Origin: Lachnospiraceae bacterium
Lineage (GTDB): Bacteria > Bacillota > Clostridia > Lachnospirales > Lachnospiraceae
Direction of reading: 5' to 3'
Length of the DNA stretch: 32,252 bases
Assembly (NCBI GenBank): GCA_017428265.1
Contig: JAFRRD010000018.1
Location: 1-32,252 of the forward strand
Below are positions 7,062 through 16,668 of this stretch, piece after piece (within the stretch, counting starts at the first letter, position 1; the number at the start of each line of letters is the position of its first letter). The position numbers and the translations under genes were made by a program. The notes under the pieces were generated by a model that saw nothing but the letters and a program-made list of their open reading frames with translations, had not been told where the DNA came from and ran no database searches.

Positions 7062-7646
7062 TGGCTTCTGATCGGGCCGTCCGCTCTGTGATCCGCCCTT
7101 TCACGGCAGTGCGCCGCCTCTTTCCCCGGCAATATCCGGCCCGGCAGCGGACACTGCCCTTTCACCGGCTGACAGTACGTCCGGGGCGGCATTTCATGTT
7201 CCGGTCTTCCGCCGTCCTTCCGGAAACCTCGTAAACCGCGAAAATGCCGGATGCATTTTCGCTGAACCTCGGTAAAAACCGCGCAAAGGAATGCGCGGTT
7301 TTTATCCGGAGACGGCGTTGTCCGGAACATATGCCGCCAACCGTACGTACTGATGCCGGATCAACGGCCGCGCCGCCTGCCCGGGCCGGACGGGGCCGCG
7401 GTCCGCCTTCGAACGATATTAAGCCGTCCGGCAGGAAGTACCGGCGCCGCATGACGCCGTCTCCGGATGCGGACGCACCATCCGCGGTGCGGCCGCACTG
7501 AGCGTCAAGCCTGAAATGCATCGGCATTTTCAGGCGGTTCGCGAAGCTTCCGGCAAGACGGCGGAAATGCGCCGCCCAGTACTTCCCCGGGCGGCGCACT
7601 ATCGTGAGAAGGCGGCCGCGGAGCGGCCAGCCCATGAGGCGAAAAA
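7062..7646. other. Intergenic GC-rich spacer between the two parS pairs; no credible gene
   Basis: About 585 bp with no credible protein gene. Several open frames cross it on both strands, but they overlap each other, are rich in Arg/Pro/Gly of the kind produced by GC-rich non-coding DNA, and show no recognisable domain. The only clear element is a symmetric 12-bp hairpin near its middle. It could be structural spacer DNA of the partition centromere or encode an RNA; nothing in it decides between these. Confidence 0.6.
7274..7303. terminator. Symmetric terminator between mnmG and rsmG
   Basis: Perfect 12-bp stem (AAAAACCGCGCA / TGCGCGGTTTTT) with a 6-base loop. Either strand gives a GC stem followed by five U. 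It lies about 400 bases beyond the mnmG stop and probably ends the mnmE-mnmG transcript before the rsmG operon. Confidence 0.75.
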
Positions 7647-7662
7647 TGTTTCACGTGAAACA
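7647..7662. promoter_or_regulatory. parS site 3
   Basis: Third perfect TGTTTCACGTGAAACA, in the mnmG-proximal pair. Confidence 0.97.
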
Positions 7663-7687
7663 AATTCCGGCTGTCTGGCCCTGAAAA

Positions 7688-7703
7688 TGTTTCACGTGAA
7701 ACA
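7688..7703. promoter_or_regulatory. parS site 4
   Basis: Fourth perfect TGTTTCACGTGAAACA. It ends on the base next to the mnmG stop codon and is again 41 bp from its partner, start to start, as in the first pair. Confidence 0.97.
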
Positions 7704-9608
7704 TCATGCCTTGTTTTCGCGCTTTTTCTGTTCAAGCCAGACGTTCAGCATGGCAACGTCCGCAGGGGATACGCCGGCGATGCGGCTGGCCTGGCCGAGG
7801 GAATGCGGGCGGAAGCGTTCGAGCTTCTGCGCCGCCTCGATGCGGAGGCTCCCGACGTCGGAATAATCGATATCGTCGGGGATCAGGCGAGATTCCAGCT
7901 TCTTGAAATGCTCCACCTGCTGCTTCTGGCGGCGGATGTAGCCTTCATACTTGATCTCGATATTGACCTGCTCGCGCACGTCAGCCGGCAGTTCTGGGCG
8001 TTCCGGGTCCACGGGAGCCAGTTTCTCATAGTCCAGCTCCGGCCTGCGGATCAGTTCCTCCATCGTAATGCCGCTCTTGAGCGGCGTGGAAGCGTATTCA
8101 GCCAGCAGTGACTGTACTTTTTCAGAAGTCCCGAGCGTCACGCCCTTGACACGTTCGATCTCGCGCTCGATCGCATCGCGCTTGGCCGTAAAGGCCGCCC
8201 AGCGCTCATCACCGATCAGGCCGACGCGCCGTCCGACAGGCGTGAGGCGCAGGTCCGCGTTATCCTGCCTGAGCAGCAGGCGGTATTCTGCGCGGCTCGT
8301 CATCATCCGGTAGGGCTCGGTATTTTCCTTCGTCGTCAGATCGTCGATCAGCACGCCGATGTAGGCCTCGCTGCGGTCCAGGATCATCGGTTCCTCGCCC
8401 TTGATCGCAAGCGCCGCGTTGATCCCGGCCACGATTCCCTGCGCCGCCGCCTCCTCGTAGCCCGAACTTCCGTTGCTCTGGCCCGCGCTGTAAAGCCCTT
8501 TGATGGCTTTCAGTTCCAGCGTCGGCCGCAGCTGCCTGGGATCGAGGCAATCATACATGATCGCATAGGCATTCCGCACGATCTCTGCATGTTCAAGGCC
8601 CGGCACCGTATGGATCATCGCGTGCTGCACGTCCTCCGGCAGCGAACTGGACATTCCGGAGATGTACAGTTCGTTCGTATAGAGTCCTTCCGGCTCGATG
8701 AAGAGCTGATGCCGCTCCTTGTCCGGGAATTTGACCACTTTGTCCTCAATGGACGGACAGTAGCGCGGCCCGGTGCCCTTGATCGCCCCGGAAAACAGCG
8801 GCGAGCGGTCGATGTTCCGGCGGATGATCTCATGCGTTTCTTCCGTAGTATAAGTAAGCCAGCAGGAAACCTGCGGTTTTTCGATGTCTTCGGCGCGGTT
8901 CGTAAAGGAAAACGGCACGAGCACGTCGTCGCCCTTCTGCTCGGTCATCTTCGAAAAATCGACCGTGCGGCCGTCGATGCGTGCCGGCGTCCCGGTCTTG
9001 AAGCGCAGCAGCTCGATCCCGCAATTCCGCAGGGAATCCGACAGGTGCGTCGCCGCCTTCAGGCCGTTCGGTCCGGTCGGGTCGCTGACCTCACCGTAGA
9101 CGCAGCAGGCCTTGAGGTAGGTCCCCGTGCAGAGGATCACGGCCTTCGCGCGGTATTTCCAGCCGGAAACGGTCTCGATCCCGCGGCAGACGCCGTCCTC
9201 CACGAGGATCTTCGCCGCCTCAGCCTGCTTGATCACGAGATGCGGCGTATTTTCCAGGGTCTCACGCATCCGCTGCGTGTACTCGCGCTTGTCGGCCTGG
9301 GCACGCAGGGAATGCACGGCGCTGCCCTTCGACTCGTTCAGCATGCGGGACTGGATGAAGGCTTTGTCGATGTTCTTTCCCATCTCGCCGCCCAGCGCAT
9401 CCAGTTCGCGGACCAGATGGCCCTTGCTCGTCCCGCCGATGTTCGGATTGCAGGGCATCATCGCGATGCTGTCGACGCTGACGGTAAACATGACCGTTTC
9501 CATGCCAAGGCGTGCGGCCGCCAGGGCGGCTTCACAGCCGGCATGGCCGGCTCCCACCACCGCGACGTCGCATTCCGTCAGCTGATTCAGCACGTCTTCT
9601 TTCATCAT
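7704..9608 (-). CDS. mnmG: tRNA uridine 34 carboxymethylaminomethyl-modifying enzyme MnmG (GidA)
   Basis: A 634-residue FAD protein that, with MnmE, installs the carboxymethylaminomethyl group on wobble U34 of certain tRNAs. The FAD dinucleotide motif GAGHAG is at 19-24; family segments [19 protein letters not shown] and [16 protein letters not shown] are present, and the C-terminal helical domain ends in [22 protein letters not shown]. The frame runs back to a TTG at 9650, but the ATG at 9608 is preferred because GGGG lies 6 bases before it and it gives the usual short N-terminus; an adjacent ATG at 9605 is equally possible. It follows mnmE in one operon, the standard arrangement near oriC in Firmicutes. 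Confidence 0.97.
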   Translation of the reverse strand: MMKEDVLNQLTECDVAVVGAGHAGCEAALAAARLGMETVMFTVSVDSIAMMPCNPNIGGTSKGHLVRELDALGGEMGKNIDKAFIQSRMLNESKGSAVHSLRAQADKREYTQRMRETLENTPHLVIKQAEAAKILVEDGVCRGIETVSGWKYRAKAVILCTGTYLKACCVYGEVSDPTGPNGLKAATHLSDSLRNCGIELLRFKTGTPARIDGRTVDFSKMTEQKGDDVLVPFSFTNRAEDIEKPQVSCWLTYTTEETHEIIRRNIDRSPLFSGAIKGTGPRYCPSIEDKVVKFPDKERHQLFIEPEGLYTNELYISGMSSSLPEDVQHAMIHTVPGLEHAEIVRNAYAIMYDCLDPRQLRPTLELKAIKGLYSAGQSNGSSGYEEAAAQGIVAGINAALAIKGEEPMILDRSEAYIGVLIDDLTTKENTEPYRMMTSRAEYRLLLRQDNADLRLTPVGRRVGLIGDERWAAFTAKRDAIEREIERVKGVTLGTSEKVQSLLAEYASTPLKSGITMEELIRRPELDYEKLAPVDPERPELPADVREQVNIEIKYEGYIRRQKQQVEHFKKLESRLIPDDIDYSDVGSLRIEAAQKLERFRPHSLGQASRIAGVSPADVAMLNVWLEQKKRENKA

Positions 9609-9675
9609 GATCATCCCCAAAATGCCGTTTCCGGCCGTTTTGCTCTCCAAAAGTTGCTTTATTGTGTATTGAATT

Positions 9676-11043
<1,368 letters not shown>

Positions 11044-11060
11044 CTTATTCCTCCGAAAGT

Positions 11061-11086
11061 AAAAGGCCCTGCCTCCCGGCAGGGCC
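11061..11086 (-). terminator. Terminator or attenuator between jag and mnmE
   Basis: Perfect 9-bp GC stem GGCCCTGCC/GGCAGGGCC (11065-11073 with 11078-11086) and a 4-base loop, followed on the minus strand by TTTTACTTT. It lies 14 bases past the jag stop and just before the mnmE ribosome binding site. Confidence 0.8.
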
Positions 11087-11100
11087 CTCGGCGCCCGAGC

Positions 11101-11796
11101 TTACTGCTCTTCGGTGAACTCAGCCGCATCCGCGGAAGCGGCATTCGCGCCGCCCTTATATTCCTTTTTGGCGCTGCGTTTCGGGCTCACGACCACGTGG
11201 CGGTAAGGCTCCTCTCCTTCACTGGAGGTCATGACGAAGCGGTCGTTCTGCAGGCAGGAGTGGATGATCCGTCTTTCATAGGGGTTCATGGGCTCAAGTA
11301 CGATGGGCTTGTGCGATTTCCTGACCTTCGATGCGATGCTGCGCGCCAGATTTTCCAGCGTTTCCTCGCGGCGTTCGCGGTAATTTTCGATGTCCAGCTT
11401 CACGCGGACGTACTCTTCGGTCTTCTTGTTGACCACAAGGCTGGTCAGATACTGCAGCGAATCCAGGGTCTGGCCGCGTTTGCCGATCAGGATGCCCATG
11501 TCGTCGCCCTGCAGATCGATGTTCAGGGTGTGCTCGTCCTCGTTGTAGTCACTGACGATGGTCACGTCCATGTTCATGGAACGGAACACGTCCTGCAGGA
11601 AGGCTTCGGCGTTGCCGTCGACACTGTCCTTCACACGCGCCCTGATTACAGCCGGACGCGCACCGATCCCCAGGATGCCGGCGGCGCCTTTGTCTTCTAC
11701 TTCAAAATCAAGCAGGTCGCTGCTGATGCGCAGCTCGACGATCGCCTTGTTGATGGCGTCGTCAACGGTCTTTCCGGTAAATGTCGTATATTCCAT
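11101..11796 (-). CDS. jag: RNA-binding protein Jag/KhpB (Jag-N, KH and R3H domains)
   Basis: A 231-residue cytoplasmic RNA-binding protein. The Jag-N domain (about 1-52) begins MEYTTFTGKTVDDAINKA; the KH domain contains GILIGKRGQTLDSLQ (101-115); and the R3H domain lies around 160-205, with the segment REETLENLARSIASKV and the R-x-x-x-H-related ERRIIHSCL. In Gram-positives KhpB partners KhpA and affects cell elongation and division. The ATG at 11796 is chosen because AGGA lies about 5 bases before it and homology starts there; the open frame upstream lies inside yidC. It follows yidC by 10 bases, the standard oriC arrangement. Confidence 0.95.
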   Translation of the reverse strand: MEYTTFTGKTVDDAINKAIVELRISSDLLDFEVEDKGAAGILGIGARPAVIRARVKDSVDGNAEAFLQDVFRSMNMDVTIVSDYNEDEHTLNIDLQGDDMGILIGKRGQTLDSLQYLTSLVVNKKTEEYVRVKLDIENYRERREETLENLARSIASKVRKSHKPIVLEPMNPYERRIIHSCLQNDRFVMTSSEGEEPYRHVVVSPKRSAKKEYKGGANAASADAAEFTEEQ

Positions 11797-11806
11797 AACT
11801 TCCTTC

Positions 11807-12880
11807 TTAATTCTTCTTGTTGCGGTCGTTGTAATCCTGGACCATACGGGCCTTCGCCGCCAGCGAATTCGGGTTCGACGAACGGTTGCTGTAGTATTCC
11901 TTTGCCTTCTGCACGGCTTCTTCCTTCTCCTTCGCACTCATGCCGGACGTATTGCCGGAGGTCGAAGTGCTCCGAAGATTGCGTGTGCTCATGGAAGCCT
12001 TCTCGGAAAGTTCGGGCAGGCCTTTCTTCTTGCGCTTGGCATTGGCCTTTTCCATGTTTTCCTTGATGACTTCTTCGATGGGCTTCTTGTAAATGATCTT
12101 GTTGATGATGAGCTGCTGCACGGCCATGACCGCCGACTGGGTCGCCCAGTACAGGCCGAGGAAAGCCGGGAAACTGACGGCCATGACGCCGAGCATGAGC
12201 GGCATCACGGTGTTCATGATCTTCATGGAATTGCCGCCGGGGGCATTTTCCCTGCCGGGCTGGCTCGCGGTCATCAGTTTGGTGCTGACAAACTGCGTAA
12301 CGACGACCAGGATCGGGATGATCAGGGCCAGGGAAAGCTTCCATCCGGGAGCGGCTTCCAGGTCGATGCCGAACAGGGTGAACATTTTCGTCAGCTGATC
12401 GTCACTGAGCTTGCTCTTGATCACGGCCAGGTAATCGACGTACTTGTCCATGTTGTAGATGACCGGATACAGAGAGAAGAGGATCGGCATCTGGATGAGC
12501 ATCGGGAGGCATCCCGCGAACATCGACACGCCGTACTTTTCCTGCAGGGCCTGCTGCTCCGCCAGCATCGCCTGCTGCGACGCCTGATCGGTCCGGCCGC
12601 GGTACTTCTTCTGGATCTCCTGAAGTTCCGGCTGGATGTAGTTGGTCATCCGGGTCGATTTCTGCTGCTTTACGGTAAGCGGGGTCAGCAAAACCTTTGT
12701 CACGATCGTGAAGATCACGATGCAAAGCGCGATGCTGTAGATGTTCATGTTGTCGAGGACATACATGATCCCGCTCATGAACTTGCCGAACAGCCAGATC
12801 AGCTGCTTGATGATCGGCCAGTTCTCGTAGAAAAACGACGTTTTCGCCGTCGTTTCAGCGGCTAAGAGTAAAAAATGCAT
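11807..12880 (-). CDS. yidC: Membrane protein insertase YidC/Oxa1
   Basis: A 357-residue inner-membrane insertase that inserts membrane proteins alone or with SecYEG. It shows the short Gram-positive form: an N-terminal hydrophobic segment, then five hydrophobic segments, with the family block AGCLPMLIQMPILFSLYPVIYN and a cytoplasmic coiled region rich in Lys and Gln before it (about 75-115). The long basic C-terminal tail (about 275-357) is compatible with ribosome contact. I see no clear lipobox cysteine at the N-terminus. GGAGGAAAAG directly precedes the ATG. It sits between yidD and jag in the conserved rpmH-rnpA-yidD-yidC-jag cluster. Confidence 0.96.
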   Translation of the reverse strand: MHFLLLAAETTAKTSFFYENWPIIKQLIWLFGKFMSGIMYVLDNMNIYSIALCIVIFTIVTKVLLTPLTVKQQKSTRMTNYIQPELQEIQKKYRGRTDQASQQAMLAEQQALQEKYGVSMFAGCLPMLIQMPILFSLYPVIYNMDKYVDYLAVIKSKLSDDQLTKMFTLFGIDLEAAPGWKLSLALIIPILVVVTQFVSTKLMTASQPGRENAPGGNSMKIMNTVMPLMLGVMAVSFPAFLGLYWATQSAVMAVQQLIINKIIYKKPIEEVIKENMEKANAKRKKKGLPELSEKASMSTRNLRSTSTSGNTSGMSAKEKEEAVQKAKEYYSNRSSNPNSLAAKARMVQDYNDRNKKN

Positions 12881-12898
12881 CTTTTCCTCCGTTGGAGA

Positions 12899-13129
12899 TT
12901 ATTTTCTCGGCCAGACTTCGGGCACCGGGTCAATGCCTCCTGCCGAGAAAGGATTGCAGCGCAAAATGCGCCAGACGGCCAGTACCGATCCCTTGAGAGC
13001 ACCGTGCTTCTCGATCGCCTGTCTCGCGTATTCCGAGCAGGTGGGGATGTACTTGCACGAACCGCCGCGCTTCATGGGTGAGATGTATTTCTGATAAAAA
13101 CGGATCAAAGCCAGTAAAATGCGTTTCAT
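12899..13129 (-). CDS. yidD: Membrane protein insertion efficiency factor YidD
   Basis: A 76-residue protein of the YidD/DUF37 family, a small amphipathic membrane-associated factor that helps YidC-dependent insertion. Landmarks are [12 protein letters not shown], the cysteine pair in [11 protein letters not shown], and [15 protein letters not shown]. Its ATG overlaps the rnpA stop by the ATGA arrangement, indicating translational coupling, and yidC follows after 18 bases. Confidence 0.97.
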   Translation of the reverse strand: MKRILLALIRFYQKYISPMKRGGSCKYIPTCSEYARQAIEKHGALKGSVLAVWRILRCNPFSAGGIDPVPEVWPRK

Positions 13130-13479
13130 TCGTTCTCACCCGGCTGCGTATAAACCGAAATTTTCCTACCCAGGTGAAGAAGATCCGCTTCGACTTCGCC
13201 GAAGCTCTTCCCCACAGCTTCCTTTCGGGCTGCGACAATGTAATCTCTGTCGGCCCATTCCGAAATGTGCAGGCGGAAGCATTCCTTGATCAGCCTGCGG
13301 ATGCGGTGCCGCACCACGCTGTTGCCGACCTTCTTGCTGACGGATATCCCGAGCCTGCCTTCCCGGCCCGGTTCCGGCTCAGCCGCATACATGACGAAGA
13401 GCCGGTTTCCGCCGGATCTGCCTTCGCGGTAGATCCGTTCAAAATCATCTGTTTTCTTGAGAGTTGTCAGGCTTTCCAT
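13126..13479 (-). CDS. rnpA: Ribonuclease P protein component
   Basis: A 117-residue basic protein that binds the catalytic RNase P RNA and helps mature tRNA 5' ends. The RNR-type signature is present as [17 protein letters not shown], with the N-terminal [25 protein letters not shown] typical of the family. The ATG at 13479 is chosen by homology; only a purine-rich AAGAAAAAG precedes it, without a good Shine-Dalgarno. It lies beyond a terminator hairpin at the end of rpmH, so its level relative to L34 is probably set by partial read-through. Confidence 0.94.
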   Translation of the reverse strand: MESLTTLKKTDDFERIYREGRSGGNRLFVMYAAEPEPGREGRLGISVSKKVGNSVVRHRIRRLIKECFRLHISEWADRDYIVAARKEAVGKSFGEVEADLLHLGRKISVYTQPGENE

Positions 13480-13501
13480 CTTTTTCTTGCAGATTTCCCT
13501 T

Positions 13502-13530
13502 GCAGAAAAAAGACCGCGGCGCAGCGGTCT
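13502..13530 (-). terminator. Terminator overlapping the rpmH stop codon
   Basis: On the minus strand AGACCGC, a 6-base loop, GCGGTCT and then six T. The stem begins at the last base of the rpmH TGA region, so it lies directly between rpmH and rnpA and likely attenuates transcription of rnpA and downstream genes. Confidence 0.85.
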
Positions 13531-13658
13531 CAGGCAATGGATCTGCGGCCCTTGGCACGACGGGCTTTGAGAACTTTCCTTCCGCCGGCGGAAGCCATTC
13601 TGGCCCGGAAACCGTGGACCTTGCGATCTCTCTTCTTGGGCTGGAATGTCATTTTCAT
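13530..13658 (-). CDS. rpmH: 50S ribosomal protein L34
   Basis: A 42-residue, very basic protein beginning [20 protein letters not shown] and ending [10 protein letters not shown]. This is the L34 pattern, with a two-residue shortening compared with the common 44-residue form. GGAGG lies about 10 bases before the ATG and a strong sigma-A promoter sits upstream. It is the first gene of the leftward origin operon and a standard marker of the Firmicutes oriC. Confidence 0.97.
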   Translation of the reverse strand: MKMTFQPKKRDRKVHGFRARMASAGGRKVLKARRAKGRRSIA

Positions 13659-13695
13659 GGCACAAATACCTCCTTATGTTAGTAAAAGCCTCATT

Positions 13696-13724
13696 ATTAT
13701 AGAAAACGCATTTCCGTTCGTCAA
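13696..13724 (-). promoter_or_regulatory. rpmH promoter
   Basis: On the minus strand TTGACG (13724-13719), a 17-base spacer and a perfect TATAAT (13701-13696). This is one of the strongest promoters in the window, as expected for a ribosomal protein operon. Confidence 0.9.
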
Positions 13725-13801
13725 GTGTTTTTTCTTAACTTAAATTGTCATCTTTATCCACTTTTTGTGGATTTTTCCTCTTTTTCACGTGGAAAAAGTA
13801 C

Positions 13802-13830
13802 TTTACAAAGTTATTCACCTATTGTAAAAT
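13802..13830 (+). promoter_or_regulatory. dnaA promoter with DnaA box in its spacer
   Basis: TTTACA (13802-13807), 17-base spacer, TAAAAT (13825-13830). The spacer contains TTATTCACC, a DnaA-box-like word, and further boxes lie in the roughly 138-base leader, suggesting autoregulation. Confidence 0.7.
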
Positions 13831-13974
13831 GTTAATAACTCCGTTTTTGTGGATATTTTCCGCAAAAGCGTTAAAATGCGTGGCCTTTTTTAGGGTTTCG
13901 CGTGTGGATTTTATGTGGAAAACACATTGATAAATTACGAATTATCGCCGCCCGGCGCAGAAAAAGAGGTATCT

Positions 13975-15303
13975 ATGCTGGACAAGATCAAAGAAAATTG
14001 GAGCGCCATCCTGGAGAAAGTGCGAGATGACCTTCAGCTGACGAATGTCTCCTACAATACCTGGCTGCTGCCGCTTGAGCCCCGGTCCCTGAACGGCGGG
14101 GTCCTGAAGCTGTTTTATGCCAGGGAGGGAGCCGACCAGGTTCTCAAGTTCATCAAGACAAAATACGGCTTCTACCTGCAGTATGCCATCGAGGAACTGA
14201 CAGGCCAGCGCTGCGAACTGGCCTTCGTTTCGACGCAGGAAGATGAAAAGCCGGCCGAACGCCGTGAAGAACGGGCTGCCGTTTCAAGCCTGAACCCTAA
14301 GTATACCTTCGACAATTTCGTCGTCGGCAACAGCAACATGCTCGCCCATTCTGCCTCACTTGCAGTCGCGGAAGCCCCCGGTGAGATGTACAACCCCCTG
14401 TTCATCTACGGCGACGTCGGCCTCGGCAAGACGCATCTGATGCAGTCGATCGGCCATTTCGTGCTGAAGCAGAACCCCCAGGCCAAGGTCCTGTACGTCA
14501 CCTGCGAGAAATTCATGACTGAGATGATCGATTCGATCCGGAAGAAGACCAACATCGAATTCCGCGAAAAATACCGCTACATCGACCTGCTGCTGATTGA
14601 CGACATCCAGTTCATCCAGAAAAAAGAAGGAACGCAGGAAGAATTCTTCCATACCTTCTCGGCACTCTACGAAGCCAAGAAGCAGATCGTCATCGCGAGC
14701 GACCGTCCGCCGAAGGACATTGACAATCTGGACGACCGGCTGCGCTCGCGCTTTTCCAGCGGCCTCGTGGTCGACATCGGCCTGCCGGATTACGAGACCC
14801 GCGTCGCGATCCTCCATAAAAAAGAGGAGACCGAAGGCTACAACATCGACAACGAAGTCATCGGCTACATCGCGACCAACATCAAGTCCAACATCCGCGA
14901 ACTGGAAGGTGCCCTGAACAAAGTCGTTGCAACCTCCCGCCTCATGCGGGTCCCCATCGACCTGGCCATGGCCCAGAACGCCCTTCAGGACATCATCACT
15001 CCGGAAGCCGCACCGGTTGCCTCGCTTCCCTACATCCTGCAGACGGTCTCGGAGCAGTTCGGCGTGCCGACTTCCGACATTCTCTCGAAAAAGCGGGATA
15101 AAAACTACGTCCTGCCGCGCCACGTCTTCATTTACCTGGCGAAAAAGCACACCGATTCGACCCAGAAGGTCATCGGACAGTTCCTCGGCGGTCTGGATCA
15201 TTCCTCGGTCATCCACGGCATCCGCAGCATCGAGGACAAGATCAAGACCGACGATAACCTCCGGAACACCATCGACATCCTGGATAAGAAACTGTCGGTC
15301 TGA
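13975..15303 (+). CDS. dnaA: Chromosomal replication initiator DnaA
   Basis: A 442-residue AAA+ initiator. Domain I (1-80) begins MLDKIKENWSAILEKV with the usual conserved Trp in NTWLLPL; a short acidic/basic linker (about 88-105) is domain II; domain III has Walker A GDVGLGKT (146-153) and Walker B LLLIDDIQF; domain IV ends with the DNA-binding signature LGGLDHSSVIHGI. The open frame extends 20 codons upstream, but the ATG at 13975 has AGAGGT 5 bases before it and matches the family N-terminus. It binds the boxes on both sides and opens the duplex, probably in the dnaA-dnaN gap. Confidence 0.97.
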   Translation: MLDKIKENWSAILEKVRDDLQLTNVSYNTWLLPLEPRSLNGGVLKLFYAREGADQVLKFIKTKYGFYLQYAIEELTGQRCELAFVSTQEDEKPAERREERAAVSSLNPKYTFDNFVVGNSNMLAHSASLAVAEAPGEMYNPLFIYGDVGLGKTHLMQSIGHFVLKQNPQAKVLYVTCEKFMTEMIDSIRKKTNIEFREKYRYIDLLLIDDIQFIQKKEGTQEEFFHTFSALYEAKKQIVIASDRPPKDIDNLDDRLRSRFSSGLVVDIGLPDYETRVAILHKKEETEGYNIDNEVIGYIATNIKSNIRELEGALNKVVATSRLMRVPIDLAMAQNALQDIITPEAAPVASLPYILQTVSEQFGVPTSDILSKKRDKNYVLPRHVFIYLAKKHTDSTQKVIGQFLGGLDHSSVIHGIRSIEDKIKTDDNLRNTIDILDKKLSV

Positions 15304-15545
15304 TCATCCACTTTTTCACCTGCATAAAACGTGGAAAACGGGAAAAGCGGCGCCCTGAAAAAAGCCCGCCGGACCCCCTGTGAAAAAGCCTCTTTTTTCC
15401 TCCTGTTTTAAGCCTTTCTTCCCGCGTGTTATACACGGCGGAATGCAAGGCACGGCAAGGCTTTACAGCGGTTTTTCACGAATCCACGGCACCTACAACA
15501 ACTACTACTAAAACATATATAAATATATTAAAGGAGCCCTAAATC
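15304..15545. other. oriC, downstream part (dnaA-dnaN gap) with candidate unwinding element
   Basis: The gap has weak DnaA-box-like words (TCATCCACT at 15303-15311, TTATACACG at 15429-15437, TTTTTCACG at 15473-15481, GAATCCACG at 15480-15488), a short GC-rich spacer GGCACC, then CTACTACTA (15502-15510) and a 20-bp A/T run (15511-15530) with AAAGGAG for dnaN after it. CTACTACTA reads as three GAT trios on the opposite strand, the layout of the DnaA-trio unwinding element of Bacillus subtilis. Confidence 0.7.
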
Positions 15546-16655
15546 ATGCTGAACCTCACATTTTTGAAGAATAACCTGGTGGCTGCGATCAACACAGCCA
15601 TGAAAGCCGTTCCCACGAGGACGTCGCTGCCGATCCTGGAATGCTTCCTGCTGGAAGCGAAGTACGATACGGTCACGCTGACGGCCAATGACATGGAAAT
15701 GGCGGTCAAGACCATGGTGGATGCCGACGTGGCGGAGAACGGCAGGATCGCCGTGGATGCCAAGGTCTTTTCGGAGATCATCCGGAAACTGCCCGAGGAT
15801 GAAGTGAACATTGCCGTGACTGAGAACCTGCAGGTCAGGATCACTTCCGGCAAGGCGCATTTCGAGATCGCCGGCAAGGATGGTGAGGACTTCGTCGATA
15901 TGCCGATCATGGAAAAGGGTACGCCCGTTGTCGTTTCCCAGATGACCATGAAGGACATCATCGAAGAGACGATCTTCTCGATCGCGCCGAACGAAAACAA
16001 CAAGATGATGACCGGCGAACTCTTCGAAATCAACAACAACGTGCTCCGGGTCGCGGCCCTTGACGGACACCGCATTGCGATCCGCTACAGCGTGCTGCCG
16101 GATTTCTATGAAAAGAAGGCGGTCATCGTGCCGGGCAAGACCCTGAACGACATCAGCCGCATCCTTTCCGGCGACGCGTCTAAAAACGTGAATATCTATA
16201 TGGGCCGGAATAACATCCTTTTTGAATTCGAAAAGACGCAGCTGATGAGCCGTCTGATCGAGGGAGAATATTTCCGCATCAACCAGATGATCTCGGACAA
16301 TTACGAGACGAAACTGGTGTTCAACCGCCGGGAACTCCTGGACTGCATCGAGCGCAGCGTCCTGCTGGTGCGCGAAAATGACAAGAAGCCGCTGATCCTG
16401 GACATCCGTGACAGCGGCACGGTCCTGAGTCTGAATTCGGTGATCGGCTCCATGAAGGAAGAGCTGCTGCCGGAGAAGGAAGGCAAGGACCTGCTGATCG
16501 GCTTCAATCCGCGCTTCCTGATTGATGCGCTGCGGGCCGTTTCGGACGAGAAGGTGAACCTGTACCTGTCCAATTCGCGTGCGCCGGGCTACATCCGCGA
16601 CGACGAAGGAACGTACATTTACCTGATCCTTCCGGTCAATTTCGTAACGAGATAA
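15546..16655 (+). CDS. dnaN: DNA polymerase III sliding clamp (beta subunit)
   Basis: A 369-residue clamp protein, the usual length. It begins MLNLTFLKNNLVAAINTAMKAVP and ends YIYLILPVNFVTR, the conserved end that contributes to the peptide-binding pocket; LDGHRIAIR in the middle is another landmark. It forms a ring dimer that tethers polymerase to DNA and also recruits repair factors. AAAGGAG lies 9 bases before the ATG, just after the AT-rich origin segment. A dispersed palindromic repeat separates it from yaaA. Confidence 0.97.
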   Translation: MLNLTFLKNNLVAAINTAMKAVPTRTSLPILECFLLEAKYDTVTLTANDMEMAVKTMVDADVAENGRIAVDAKVFSEIIRKLPEDEVNIAVTENLQVRITSGKAHFEIAGKDGEDFVDMPIMEKGTPVVVSQMTMKDIIEETIFSIAPNENNKMMTGELFEINNNVLRVAALDGHRIAIRYSVLPDFYEKKAVIVPGKTLNDISRILSGDASKNVNIYMGRNNILFEFEKTQLMSRLIEGEYFRINQMISDNYETKLVFNRRELLDCIERSVLLVRENDKKPLILDIRDSGTVLSLNSVIGSMKEELLPEKEGKDLLIGFNPRFLIDALRAVSDEKVNLYLSNSRAPGYIRDDEGTYIYLILPVNFVTR

Positions 16656-16668
16656 GATTTTTATTCGA

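Larger units (their letters stand above)
13659..13974. other. oriC, upstream part (rpmH-dnaA intergenic region)
   Basis: The AT-rich gap between divergent rpmH and dnaA holds DnaA-box-like words: TTATCCACT (13754-13762), TGTGGATTT (13766-13774 and 13903-13911), TTATTCACC (13811-13819), TGTGGATAT (13848-13856) and TGTGGAAAA (13914-13922). None is a perfect TTATCCACA. A near-palindrome around CACGTG (13781-13797) resembles a degenerate parS (13/16). Together with the dnaA-dnaN gap this fits a bipartite Gram-positive origin. Confidence 0.85.

Noticed and set aside
7162-7635. 157-codon minus-strand frame in the parS spacer
   Set aside because: Arg/Pro/Gly-rich composition of non-coding GC-rich DNA, crosses the terminator hairpin, overlaps other frames and lacks a convincing ribosome site.
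15391-15403. Terminator after dnaA at AAAAAGCCTCTTTTTT
   Set aside because: The possible stem is only A/T pairs with a tiny loop; too weak to call.
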